Below the pieces are notes generated by a model. It was not told where the DNA came from and made no database searches. It saw only the letters and a program-made list of their open reading frames with translations. The translations under genes were made by a program, and so were the position numbers. A stretch of 63,704 nucleotides of DNA from DATEFF01 sp964586395 (GTDB lineage Bacteria; Patescibacteriota; Saccharimonadia; Saccharimonadales; EFPC-124). The stretch is taken from the NCBI GenBank assembly GCA_964586395.1, contig CAZPGP010000004.1, positions 1-63,704 on the forward strand. Reading direction: 5' to 3'. Of the stretch, positions 16,501-24,059 are shown in pieces (within the stretch, counting starts at the first letter, position 1; each line of letters starts with the position of its first letter).

Positions 16501-17856
16501 TCAGCCGAAGTTGAGCGGGATCTCCGCTCCAGTCGTCGTGCCGTGCAGCTTGGTGGTGTTCGGGACGGTGAGAAAGGCAGTGGCGCTCACCAGTTGTCCC
16601 CCGATCACCCATGGCCGGATGAGCAGCTTGCCGGTGAAGGGATTTTCCAGCGCCGGCTGTGCGCCCAGTACCGACCACACAGGAATGTCGACTCGCCGGG
16701 GCGAGCGGTATTCCTGGACCGCCAGTGGAGCACCGACCTTGGCCATCTGGTCCAGCGCTTCGGCCCACCGGGTTCCGGTAGCCGAAGTGCCGATCACGAC
16801 CCCGTGCGAACGAGCGGCGCGGTTGTGCGCGCCAGCCGCCTTCACAACGAGCTGCTTGCGCCGTCGGGTTGGGATCCCCTTCAGCGCATCGAAGCTGTCG
16901 ATGCGGACCAGCTCACCGCTATCACGAATGGCGGACGGGAATCCGCCATCCTGCGTGACCAGGCGCGTGTAGGGAACGAGCTGGCTGAGCTGCTGGAAGG
17001 CGTGAGGGTTCATGGTGTTGCGGAAGTAGCTCCGCTGCTCCCAGAACACGCCCATCCACGCCTTGTTCCCCCAGCTCGCCAGTTCCGGTACGAGCCGAAT
17101 CTTGCCTTGGCTTGCGGCCTTCACCAGGGGAGCGAACGCCCCTTGCGCTTCGAAGATCGGGAACAGCCGCCACGCTGTTGCGATCTTTCGCCCATCCAGG
17201 AACGCGCCTCGCCACCCGACTTTCAGCCGGTTGGCGTCCTTGCTCGTTACTAGATGCACATCGAAGCCGCGGTGCACGAGGTGCTGGACGAACCAGGTGA
17301 TCTCGTGCAGGTACGGCGCACTCCACTCCGTCGAGACGGCGAAGACCAGCGGACCGTTTTGGGTCAGCCAGCGCAGTGCTTGATCCCAACGACCTTGATT
17401 GATCTTGTAGGCACGGTCCAGCCAGTAGGCGTGGACCAATCCGCCGGGCATTTCGTCGTTCTCGCAGACGCTTGCTCCGTCCTGGTCGATCACGATGTCG
17501 AGTCGGCGGACGCTGAAGGCCTCGGTGTGCCCGACGTACGCCTGGCGGGTCTTGTCGTCCGTCGTGACGCCGGCCAGGATCTGGCTCTGAACGTTTTGAC
17601 TACTCCTGGCAGCCAGGAGCCGCCCGCACGCGCGCTCGAAATCGTTGAACGCCGTAACGGTGAGATTGTGGAACCAGCTGGTGTTGCCGCCCAGCGGGAG
17701 CGGGGCGACACGACCGAAGCTGAGCCTCCAACCATCGGGCAGGCTGGCGTCGTGCCGGGCATTGGTGATGCCGCGAAAGTTGGGGCCGCTATTCAGACTG
17801 TGAAAGAGCTGTCGGGGGTCGCCCCCGGTAGCCGGGGGAACGGTGAACACGAGCAT
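16501..17856 (-). CDS. Unknown GC-rich cassette protein, possibly ATP-grasp-like (451 aa)
   Basis: The start was placed at the ATG at 17854-17856 because a strong SD (AGAGGAGG) precedes it; a longer frame begins at 17958 without one. The middle (ELASWGNKAWMGVFWEQRSY) and the later VVKAAGAHNRAARSHGVVIG recall the pre-ATP-grasp and nucleotide regions of glutathionylspermidine-synthase-like proteins, where an NK…W motif precedes the grasp fold. This is weak similarity by eye. Codons are GC-rich, unlike neighbours. No promoter is visible between the start and an upstream T-rich terminator, so expression should depend on readthrough of that element. Confidence 0.6.
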   Translation of the reverse strand: MLVFTVPPATGGDPRQLFHSLNSGPNFRGITNARHDASLPDGWRLSFGRVAPLPLGGNTSWFHNLTVTAFNDFERACGRLLAARSSQNVQSQILAGVTTDDKTRQAYVGHTEAFSVRRLDIVIDQDGASVCENDEMPGGLVHAYWLDRAYKINQGRWDQALRWLTQNGPLVFAVSTEWSAPYLHEITWFVQHLVHRGFDVHLVTSKDANRLKVGWRGAFLDGRKIATAWRLFPIFEAQGAFAPLVKAASQGKIRLVPELASWGNKAWMGVFWEQRSYFRNTMNPHAFQQLSQLVPYTRLVTQDGGFPSAIRDSGELVRIDSFDALKGIPTRRRKQLVVKAAGAHNRAARSHGVVIGTSATGTRWAEALDQMAKVGAPLAVQEYRSPRRVDIPVWSVLGAQPALENPFTGKLLIRPWVIGGQLVSATAFLTVPNTTKLHGTTTGAEIPLNFG

Positions 17857-17953
17857 GTCCTCCTCTGACGGCTTAGCTCGGATCTCCGTGCTAAGGGGCT
17901 TGTCGCCCCAACGGCCCACAAGGGATGGAATGAGCCGTTGGCGAGACACGCCG

Positions 17954-17991
17954 CACAAAAAAACCGAGCCCCTGTCGGGACTCGGTATGTG
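17954..17991 (-). terminator. Rho-independent terminator inside the 5' leader (attenuator)
   Basis: On the minus strand, ACCGAGTCCC pairs with GGGGCTCGGT around a GACA loop, and seven Ts follow. It lies between a consensus promoter and the SD of the 451-aa gene, 20 nt after a 17-codon ORF. Confidence 0.8.
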
Positions 17992-18009
17992 CTGTGATTT
18001 TTCTAAAAT

Positions 18010-18063
18010 TTACGTACGCGCACTAACCAAGCCCCTTCGGGTCACGAGGAGGATAATCCACAT
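18010..18063 (-). CDS. Putative 17-aa leader peptide MWIILLVTRRGLVSART
   Basis: An ATG at 18061-18063 opens a 17-codon frame ending in TAA at 18010-18012, between the promoter and the attenuator. It begins about 27 nt after the predicted transcription start and has no clear SD. Position and size match leader peptides whose translation, or ribosome stalling, controls a downstream terminator. The run IILLV-TRR could be the sensing part; this is inference. Confidence 0.45.
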   Translation of the reverse strand: MWIILLVTRRGLVSART

Positions 18064-18097
18064 AAAGCAATGATAAGCTGTGCGTTGCATAAGGTTG

Positions 18098-18126
18098 TTT
18101 ATAAGCCGACTAGGCGTAAATGTCAA
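18098..18126 (-). promoter_or_regulatory. Consensus promoter of the attenuated cassette
   Basis: TTGACA (18121-18126) and TATAAA (18098-18103) on the minus strand, spaced exactly 17. The downstream leader is about 235 nt. Confidence 0.75.
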
Positions 18127-18157
18127 ATAATTTATAAGTTCACGGGTGAAGTGTCCG

Positions 18158-18195
18158 CGGACCCGCCCGTCAGTTACGACAGGGCGGGCCCACGG
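18158..18195 (-). terminator. GC-rich cassette stem-loop
   Basis: CCCGCCC (18162-18168) pairs with GGGCGGG (18182-18188), extended by GTC/GAC inside. It lies about 35 nt after the stop of the minus gene at 18231. Confidence 0.65.
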
Positions 18196-18230
18196 AGGCG
18201 CGGTCACTTCCCCTTGGGGGTGCTCGTGGC

Positions 18231-18518
18231 TCAGACCTGAGTGAGGATGCGCTCGTCTCGCTTGGGCTCGGCGTGCCTCCCGCTGAACTCGTAGAGAGCC
18301 AGGAAGAAGGCAACGCAGAGGCAGACGAACGCGGCGACGCCCAGCCAGACCATCTGGTGGAGGTCGTCGTTGCCTACCGCGCTGAACCAGTTGGTAGTGG
18401 GGCGGTTGAGGTAGGACATGAGGCCCAACACGATCGCAGTGATCGTGAGGTAGCTGGCGACTCGGTATCGCCAGGTGCTGCCAGCCCGGGTGGGCTTTTG
18501 CGAGGTGCGGTTAGCCAC
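18231..18518 (-). CDS. Small two-helix membrane protein in a GC-rich cassette (95 aa)
   Basis: The GTG at 18516-18518 was chosen because GAAGGGAG sits 6 nt upstream. A basic N-terminus (TSQKPTRAGSTWRYR) precedes one helix (VASYLTITAIVLGLMSYL) and a second (MVWLGVAAFVCLCVAFFLAL), ending in a charged tail. No family is recognised. It is divergent from the next cassette and shares an AT-rich intergenic region with it. Confidence 0.65.
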   Translation of the reverse strand: MANRTSQKPTRAGSTWRYRVASYLTITAIVLGLMSYLNRPTTNWFSAVGNDDLHQMVWLGVAAFVCLCVAFFLALYEFSGRHAEPKRDERILTQV

Positions 18519-18549
18519 GGCAATCTCCCTTCGAGGGTAACCTATTAGT

Positions 18550-18555
18550 AGTATA
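18550..18555 (-). promoter_or_regulatory. -10 box of the two-helix protein cassette
   Basis: TATACT on the minus strand, 31 nt before the GTG start. The -35 is weak. Confidence 0.45.
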
Positions 18556-18584
18556 CAATATAAATGATATAGCGCCATATAAAC

Positions 18585-18613
18585 TTGACTTTTGCCAATC
18601 TCTCGCGTACAAG
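18585..18613 (+). promoter_or_regulatory. Promoter of the second attenuator-type cassette
   Basis: TTGACT (18585-18590) and TACAAG (18608-18613), spaced 17. The predicted transcript starts near 18620. Confidence 0.5.
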
Positions 18614-18620
18614 TAGTAAT

Positions 18621-18707
18621 GTGAACGTTTTAAACCTTTGCGCACAACACGTATGGATGGTAGCCAAGTTTATTGGTCTCATTATTCGCGTACCCGCCAA
18701 AGGTTGA
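18621..18707 (+). CDS. Putative leaderless 28-aa leader peptide
   Basis: A GTG sits 8 nt after the -10 box, at the predicted transcript start, and opens a 28-codon frame ending TGA at 18705-18707. The second half reads MVAKFIGLIIRVPAKG. The frame ends about 30 nt before a rho-independent terminator, and the SD-led gene follows at 18916. The layout mirrors the 18010-18063 leader. It competes with a minus-strand frame (18682-18894). Confidence 0.35.
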   Translation: MNVLNLCAQHVWMVAKFIGLIIRVPAKG

Positions 18708-18894
18708 TCTCAGTTCTCACACTACCGTCGCATCGGACCGAGCTCAACCACCAGGGAGAGCTCGTTTTTTGGCCCAGCGAATTTGTGATATATCGCCAAG
18801 AGCCTAGGTAACTGGCCACCTCGGCTCTTGGGGGTAGATCACCCCCACGACGTCTGGACGCATCCAGCAAGTCATCTGCACATCGCAACATCAT
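18682..18894 (-). CDS. Alternative minus-strand ORF (70 aa), uncertain
   Basis: From ATG at 18892-18894 the frame has protein-like composition (PPRAEVASYLGSWRYITNSL…VRTEINLWRVRE) and is GC-rich, but it has no SD and overlaps the leader and terminator of the plus-strand cassette. Only one reading can be the main product. I rate it as possible. Confidence 0.3.
   Translation of the reverse strand: MMLRCADDLLDASRRRGGDLPPRAEVASYLGSWRYITNSLGQKTSSPWWLSSVRCDGSVRTEINLWRVRE
18739..18770 (+). terminator. Rho-independent terminator in a leader
   Basis: CGAGCTC (18739-18745) pairs with GAGCTCG (18758-18764) and six Ts follow. It lies between promoter 18585-18613 and the gene at 18916. A second stem (CCAAGAGCC/GGCTCTTGG, about 18797-18832) follows and may be part of the switch. 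Confidence 0.65.
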
Positions 18895-18915
18895 AGAGCT
18901 TGGAAGGGAACCGAC

Positions 18916-19263
18916 ATGGTAAGTCGGCAAAACCTCTCGCAGCAGACGGTCAGGTCTCGGGACTCGTTGGTCGCCGCACTGCGGGACGCCAACAGCAAGA
19001 CCGAGCTGATCGCCCTACGGGCGCGGAACCTCCTCCGGTGCAAGCCTACCGGGGACGAGCGCGATGCCTGGCTCCGAACCGTACTCCCCGAGGGGGATAC
19101 GGGGAGGGTGCTGAAGGCTCTGCGCACCGTGAACGGCGGCGGCACTCCCGCCAAGAGCGCGGGGCGCAACGGTCAACCCGGCGCTGACGCCGATGACAGC
19201 AACGAGGGCGGGCAGCGCCAACCGCAGCGCCCCCGCCGTACCCGCCGTCAGCGGCGCAACTGA
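18916..19263 (+). CDS. Basic, disordered-tail protein in a GC-rich cassette (115 aa)
   Basis: ATG at 18916 with SD GGAAGGGAA 8 nt upstream. The first 75 residues are helical and Arg-rich (LVAALRDANSKTELIALRAR); the last 40 are low-complexity Gly/Arg/Gln, ending RRTRRQRRN. This suggests nucleic-acid binding, but no family is recognised. GC-rich codons; a stem-loop follows the stop. Confidence 0.6.
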   Translation: MVSRQNLSQQTVRSRDSLVAALRDANSKTELIALRARNLLRCKPTGDERDAWLRTVLPEGDTGRVLKALRTVNGGGTPAKSAGRNGQPGADADDSNEGGQRQPQRPRRTRRQRRN

Positions 19264-19291
19264 TGAACTGATGAGCACGTGATCAAGGCGA

Positions 19292-19325
19292 GGTGGAGCG
19301 TCGGGCGATCCCCGACCTCCCCCGC
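19292..19325 (+). terminator. GC-rich cassette stem-loop
   Basis: GTCGGG (19300-19305) pairs with CCCGAC (19311-19316), with imperfect outer pairing of GGTGGAG and CTCCCCC. It lies after the 18916 gene. Confidence 0.45.
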
Positions 19326-19390
19326 CGCACGCTCCCTGAACCAATTTGAACGCACGAAACATTAAGTACAGTAATGAAGGATTTTTAACC

Positions 19391-20233
19391 ATGAGAGAAC
19401 TACGTGAACCTACGCTCCCCGGTGGTGGGTTCAGAGATTCTCGCGACACTGAGAGAGCTATGGGCGAATTGCTGGATATATCGCGTATGCGAAGCCAGGC
19501 CCATGAGGCTGCGAACTTATTTCGAGATTTTCATATAGAAGTCGGTGGTTCAGTTGAGCGAAATCTTCGTGGTAAATTGCAGAATGCCGAGGGTGTCTTG
19601 GCTCGCTGGGCGATTATGGTAGCGCACCAGGAGTTCCGTACCGTTGACCTGGCTAGGGTTGAGAATAAGGGCGATTGGAATGCTACCGCCGGGGCCGAAA
19701 AAGGCATCGGTGATTTGGCAATGAAGTTATTTGTGGCAGGCGCGATCGATGGCTTGGTCGAGCGTGATACCCCCGAGGCCAAGCTTCGGATCACGGTTGA
19801 TCCTGGACACTTGAGCGAGAGCGGTCTGGTAGCAATACGACGCAAAAGGCTGATGCTGGCTACTGCACCGGTGCCGCATCTCTTTACTGACATGCGTCCG
19901 GCCGGTCAAAACTGGCATGGTCCGGGAGCCCGTCGTGGTCACGCCATGGCAGCAGATATGCACCTCGAAGTCGATAAGGTGTCTGAGTTTGTGATGGACT
20001 TCGACCGTTTACGGGACATCGATAGTCACGCAGCAACCGCAATCCGCGATATCGCGTTCTATGGCCCAGCCGAGATTACAGGCGAACTAGATGAAGCTAC
20101 GGCAGCGGTAGAGGCGGCAATTATTGAGCGCGATGCAGTATTGTCGCCGGTTATCACGACCTATTACGCTGACCGCAAGTATAAGAATGTCCACCGCATC
20201 GATCAGGCTGATCGTGAGATGGCCGGCGCTTAG
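19391..20233 (+). CDS. Unknown soluble protein upstream of thyA (280 aa)
   Basis: ATG at 19391 after a weak SD-like GAAGGA. The sequence is mostly helical and charged (EAANLFRDFHIEVGGSVERN; AAVEAAIIERDAVLSPVITT), with a His/Arg-rich centre (QNWHGPGARRGHAMAADMHL). No membrane segment or catalytic motif is obvious. Codon use is host-like. It lies 63 nt before thyA on the same strand and may belong to the same nucleotide-metabolism group. I do not recognise it. Confidence 0.7.
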   Translation: MRELREPTLPGGGFRDSRDTERAMGELLDISRMRSQAHEAANLFRDFHIEVGGSVERNLRGKLQNAEGVLARWAIMVAHQEFRTVDLARVENKGDWNATAGAEKGIGDLAMKLFVAGAIDGLVERDTPEAKLRITVDPGHLSESGLVAIRRKRLMLATAPVPHLFTDMRPAGQNWHGPGARRGHAMAADMHLEVDKVSEFVMDFDRLRDIDSHAATAIRDIAFYGPAEITGELDEATAAVEAAIIERDAVLSPVITTYYADRKYKNVHRIDQADREMAGA

Positions 20234-20296
20234 ACTGTCCGCAGCTACTCCCTTAAATCGGTGCTAAATGATAGCATAAGAACAAGAGGGAGAATC

Positions 20297-21193
20297 ATGA
20301 ACTACAAGCCATACGCAGAGCGCACGCCTGATACCCAGTACAAGCAAGTACTAAAGAATATTTTGGACAACGGGGTTATGTCCCCTACCCGCCAAGGGCC
20401 AGGGGCATTGACTGTTATAGGACAGCAGATGCATTTCGACTTGCGAAACGGCTTTCCGATGATCACTGAGAGGAGCGTCAAGGGTTTTTGGCGTAAGCCG
20501 ATCGATGAGCTCTGCGCTTTCATTAATGGTGTTCGCACGCGCGAAGGCCTCGCTGAATACGGCGTTACCTGGTGGGATGCCTGGACCACGCCTGAAAAGA
20601 GCATGAAGCGTGGGCTTGAGCCAGGCGATATCGGACCGGGATCGTATGGCGCTGCATTCCATGATTTTCCAACCGCCGACGGTGGTAGCTTTGACCAGTT
20701 CAAGCACTTGGTAGAGCAGATCAAAGAGCTCCCTGAGCTTCGCACCCACTTTGTGACGCCGTGGATCCCGCAGTATATCGTCCGCGGCAAAGGCAAGGAG
20801 CAGAAGGTTACGCTCGCCCCATGTCATGGCTGGGTGCACGTCCGTATATTGGATGGAGGTATCTATCTCCACATGTTCCAGCGGTCCTGCGACGTACCTG
20901 TCGGTGTCCCCGCTAATATGATTCAATATGCAGCACTTGTTCTGATGCTAGAGCACCTAACTGGCTACGAAGCACGTGAATATATCCACACGCTGTCTGA
21001 TTCACATATCTATGAAGATCAGATCGAGCACGTCAAGGAAGTTGTCTCGCGCGAGTCGCGGCCCTTCCCTACTGTTCAGCTAACCGAGGAAGGCAAGAAA
21101 ATCACGGACATTCACGATTTCCGTGGGCATCATTTCGAGCTAACGGATTACGATCCACAACCTAGCATTAAGGGTATCCCTGTCGCTGCGTAG
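20297..21193 (+). CDS. thyA: Thymidylate synthase (ThyA-like)
   Basis: 298 aa from ATG 20297, SD AGAGGGAG. The catalytic motif is LAPCHGWVHVRI, with the nucleophilic Cys, and QRSCDVPVGVPANMIQY carries the Arg-Ser and Asn that bind dUMP. The usual GxPFN motif reads GVPAN here, a departure at the Phe. The N-terminal dUMP-binding Arg and the YIHTLSDSHIYEDQIEHVKE ending are also present. It methylates dUMP to dTMP. A dCMP deaminase homologue lies nearby on the other strand and could supply dUMP. Confidence 0.92.
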   Translation: MNYKPYAERTPDTQYKQVLKNILDNGVMSPTRQGPGALTVIGQQMHFDLRNGFPMITERSVKGFWRKPIDELCAFINGVRTREGLAEYGVTWWDAWTTPEKSMKRGLEPGDIGPGSYGAAFHDFPTADGGSFDQFKHLVEQIKELPELRTHFVTPWIPQYIVRGKGKEQKVTLAPCHGWVHVRILDGGIYLHMFQRSCDVPVGVPANMIQYAALVLMLEHLTGYEAREYIHTLSDSHIYEDQIEHVKEVVSRESRPFPTVQLTEEGKKITDIHDFRGHHFELTDYDPQPSIKGIPVAA

Positions 21194-21202
21194 GTTGTGC
21201 AT

Positions 21203-21655
21203 ATGGGGACTTACAACTTTAGTACCGCACGCACGCCTGAGCAGATAGCAAAGATGAAGCATCTCCACGAAAGTGGCATCTGTGCGTTTTGCCCCGAGCA
21301 CTTTGAGGAATTTCATGACAATCCGATCGAGTTTCAGACTGATCACTGGATTGTGGCGAAGAATGATTATCCGTACGAACATACCACTACCCATCTCATG
21401 CTTTTCGCAAAAGAGCACGTCAGCACGTTGACGGCATTAAGCGCCGAGGCTCGTGCTGAATTTATGGACGTATTAGCTCGCGTCGAGAAGGACTTCGGAT
21501 TGTTTAGCTTCGGAGTTGGAATGCGTGTCGGCGACTTTAGGTATAACGGTGGAAGCGTTGACCATCTGCATGCACACGTTATCGTGGGTGACTTTTCTGA
21601 CCCCTCAAACCATCAGAAAGTTCGCTTCAAAGTAAGCTCGGTACCTCAAAACTAG
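21203..21655 (+). CDS. HIT-family protein
   Basis: 150 aa from ATG 21203. The histidine triad is GGSVDHLHAHVIVGD (H-x-H-x-H). An N-terminal CAFC and a further Cys/His pair (CAFCPEHFEEFH) suggest a structural zinc. HIT proteins hydrolyse or transfer nucleotidyl groups. It starts 9 nt after the thyA stop, so is co-transcribed. Its stop overlaps the convergent deaminase gene by 4 nt. Confidence 0.85.
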   Translation: MGTYNFSTARTPEQIAKMKHLHESGICAFCPEHFEEFHDNPIEFQTDHWIVAKNDYPYEHTTTHLMLFAKEHVSTLTALSAEARAEFMDVLARVEKDFGLFSFGVGMRVGDFRYNGGSVDHLHAHVIVGDFSDPSNHQKVRFKVSSVPQN

Positions 21656-22539
21656 TCTGGGTACGGTACGTAGGTCTCTGGCGAACTTCTCTTTTGGGGG
21701 TCCTGGACCTTAATGATTTCGACGCCATTTGCCTCAAGCACGCGACGGCCGTCAAGTATTGCGTAACCGTCTGCGAAGAAGAGTCTTTTGATGCCGCTAT
21801 AGGCAATCAACATAGCGCACGGCGGACACGGAAAAGTGGTGACATACATATCGGTTCCTTCGAGGGCTATGCCTTTTCGTGCGGCTTCGCTGATAACGCA
21901 TGATTCGGCATGTTGGGCAGTCGACATTGAGATGCTGACGCCCTTTTGGAAATTATTTCGCGGGTCACCGTCCATCCAAACACTGTATTTTGTTGGTCGC
22001 GATTGGTTATGCGCGCCTATGAGCGGTTTGCCATTTTTGGCGGCGAGCGCTCCGACGCGTCGCCATATGTCAGAGCTGCGGAGGCCTTCGAGGTTTGCCT
22101 GACGCATGAATTCTTTGTGGAGCGCGATCGTCGTGATAGTCGTGTTGCCTCGGACTTTGTCCGCCCCTTCGCTTCTGCGCCTGTCCCATCTCAGAAATGT
22201 AGGCGAGAAAGTGACTGATTTGGTGGACCCGAGATACCGTGCAGCTAGGTCATGGCTAATATCTTCATCAGGCATGAGAACCTCGATGTCGCCACGATTG
22301 AGCGAGCCGAGGTCGACCTCTTCGATAACCTGGATGTCGTCCAGTAGATTCCAGCCGGATAGAAGTTGTCGCACATGGGTCGGTTCGAGCGCTCGAACCT
22401 CTTTTTGGAGAGGCCTATATTGGTCGGTGATGCTCCGTCCCAGGACGTAGAGCGTGTGATAGGCTGGATTTTGTTCGATAAGTCTGCGATAGCCCAGGTG
22501 AATAACAGGGATGTAGGCCAGTATTACTTTTTTTGCCAT
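21652..22539 (-). CDS. dCMP-deaminase domain fused to a degenerate nucleotidyltransferase-like domain
   Basis: 295 aa. The C-terminal half is a zinc deaminase: the HAESCVISEAARKG motif (His-Ala-Glu) and PCPPCAMLI (the two Cys ligands) match dCMP/cytidine deaminases, with the SMSTAQHAE lead-in. The first about 110 residues (VILAYIPVIHLGYRRLIEQN) resemble a HUP nucleotidyltransferase start in which the HxGH motif has become HLGY, so it is probably inactive or only binds ligand. It overlaps the upstream active-type nucleotidyltransferase by 16 nt. The substrate (dCMP to dUMP) is inferred from neighbouring thyA. Confidence 0.82.
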   Translation of the reverse strand: MAKKVILAYIPVIHLGYRRLIEQNPAYHTLYVLGRSITDQYRPLQKEVRALEPTHVRQLLSGWNLLDDIQVIEEVDLGSLNRGDIEVLMPDEDISHDLAARYLGSTKSVTFSPTFLRWDRRRSEGADKVRGNTTITTIALHKEFMRQANLEGLRSSDIWRRVGALAAKNGKPLIGAHNQSRPTKYSVWMDGDPRNNFQKGVSISMSTAQHAESCVISEAARKGIALEGTDMYVTTFPCPPCAMLIAYSGIKRLFFADGYAILDGRRVLEANGVEIIKVQDPQKRSSPETYVPYPD

Positions 22540-23147
22540 GAGCGACGTTTTTCTGGGGTGACTGCGCCAGAAATGATCTCTTGAATGATTGCTGGTAGCT
22601 CTTCGGCCAGTTTGCTCGCAAGCTTCGTTGCCAATCCAATCTGGACTAACCTCAGGCGTGCGCTTGTACTTGTGGTGCCCATCGGTGCATGGACTTTTAC
22701 TTCTTTGCAGTAAAGTTCCTCAAGCTCTTTGATCTGCTCTGGCGTGTATGTTTCGTCGGTTGCGACGAGCACGTCAGGGCGGATAGCCTTAATGAGCGCC
22801 CATTTAGGCTGGTCGGCTTCCTTAAGAACGACAACGTCTACGGCTCGGAGGTGCGTAAGCATGCGCAAACGTTCCTGTTGCGGTACGATGGGGCGCTCGG
22901 GGCCTTTTCGCTCGCGAATTTTATCGTCGCTGTCGACGCCCACGATAAGCAGGTCGCCATAGCTTCGAGCGGTTTCCATGTAGAGAGCGTGACCTTCGTG
23001 GATCATATCCCATGATCCAGAGGTCAGGACAATACGTAGCCCGAGCGCCTTCCAGTGGGCTGCAAGCTCTTGGAGCCGCGTGTAGTCGGTAATATTGCGG
23101 TCTTCGAAGTTTGAGCCCGCGCCAAAAATGCCCTTATTGATACTCAT
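22524..23147 (-). CDS. Cytidylyltransferase-like nucleotidyltransferase
   Basis: 207 aa from the ATG at 23145-23147. SGSWDMIHEGHALYMETARS carries the HxGH motif; GVDSDDKIRERKGPERPIVP and the later TSTSARLR region fit the RfaE-C/GlmU-like cytidylyltransferase superfamily. Its true substrate is unknown. SD GAGAGGGC. It is the middle gene of kinase, nucleotidyltransferase and deaminase fusion, suggesting one modified-nucleotide or salvage pathway. Confidence 0.82.
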   Translation of the reverse strand: MSINKGIFGAGSNFEDRNITDYTRLQELAAHWKALGLRIVLTSGSWDMIHEGHALYMETARSYGDLLIVGVDSDDKIRERKGPERPIVPQQERLRMLTHLRAVDVVVLKEADQPKWALIKAIRPDVLVATDETYTPEQIKELEELYCKEVKVHAPMGTTSTSARLRLVQIGLATKLASKLAEELPAIIQEIISGAVTPEKRRSWQKK

Positions 23148-23249
23148 ATGCCCTCTCTCAGATAGTGATTTGATCGTATCATAAGCGTCTGGGCTGGATA
23201 AGAGAGCTTGTGTATAATACAACAATTTTGTAGATAGAGCGAAGGTGTT

Positions 23250-24011
23250 TTAGGACTGCGAAATGTATTGGGTCTTCGGTTTGCCCGCCCCGATGTCATT
23301 CCAGAAGTCCTCAGCGACTTTCTGAAGCTGGTCCAGGGTACTGTTGTTGTATACGATTGCGTCGGGTTTGATCTCCGCCCGTGCTGCTTCGGTGACGTCT
23401 GTCGTGTCGGCATCATGGTTGGCGCGTTCGATGCCAAGGATGAGCCCGCCATGTTCGCGCACACTTATGGCATCGCTGGGGTACCGCAGTCCCCCAATGA
23501 TGACGAGCTTTGTGTCGCTGTTGTGCAATGCGATACGACGAAAGATCTCGTCATACCATATTGTATTGGCGACCTTTGCAACCAAGTACCCGCCAAGCCA
23601 TTGGAGCAGCGGTCGGTAGGTGGCCTTGTTGGCGGTTGTGATGCGCTGATCTAGGATGCTCGGTTCTGCCTTGGCGGCCTCAATGTAGGCAAAGAGTTTC
23701 TCGAATAATTCTGGTCGTGTCGCGACGGCGTGTTTGGTGATGGCCAACTGATTCCAGGTCAGTTCATGGTGGAGCTTTTCGCTAATGGCTTCTATAAACC
23801 AGATAAGCGCTTGGTTGGTCAGCTCAACATTGTCAGAGGTAGTTTCGAAGGCGAGCTCGCCGCTGAGTGCGCGATTGAAATCGTCGGCCACTTCGGCTAT
23901 CAGCATCCCGCTCTCGTAGGTAGCGTGGCTCGGTTCTACGGTACACAGAAGCTCGGCAAATGTGCTCTTGCCGCTGCCGATCATGCCAGTGATACCTATG
24001 ATTTGACCCAT
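23250..24011 (-). CDS. P-loop (deoxy)nucleotide kinase-like protein
   Basis: 253 aa. Walker A is GITGMIGSGKSTFAE. Downstream are an Asp/Arg-rich lid region (VIIGGLRYPSDAISV…GIERANHDADTTDVTEA) and KPDAIVYNNSTLDQLQKVAE, a tail shared with dephospho-CoA kinase and phage deoxynucleoside monophosphate kinases. It is monocistronic or the first gene of the nucleotide operon; about 100 nt separate it from the next gene. Exact substrate unknown. Confidence 0.75.
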   Translation of the reverse strand: MGQIIGITGMIGSGKSTFAELLCTVEPSHATYESGMLIAEVADDFNRALSGELAFETTSDNVELTNQALIWFIEAISEKLHHELTWNQLAITKHAVATRPELFEKLFAYIEAAKAEPSILDQRITTANKATYRPLLQWLGGYLVAKVANTIWYDEIFRRIALHNSDTKLVIIGGLRYPSDAISVREHGGLILGIERANHDADTTDVTEAARAEIKPDAIVYNNSTLDQLQKVAEDFWNDIGAGKPKTQYISQS

Positions 24012-24025
24012 ATTTCCATACTAGC

Positions 24026-24055
24026 AAAAACTCCCCGCGATGCGCAGGGAGTTTT
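24026..24055 (-). terminator. Rho-independent terminator after the ribosomal-protein operon
   Basis: AAAACTCC pairs with GGAGTTTT with extra GC pairs inside. On the minus strand it follows the gene at 24060. Confidence 0.85.
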
Positions 24056-24059
24056 GTGC

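Noticed and set aside
16501..17958. Longer start for the 451-aa cassette gene (485 aa)
   Set aside because: The codons before 17856 have no SD, and the strong AGAGGAGG lies directly before ATG 17856.
18005..18052. Shine-Dalgarno-like GAGGAGG on the plus strand at about 18046
   Set aside because: It is followed by no plausible plus-strand start; the strand carries the leader ORF in the other direction.
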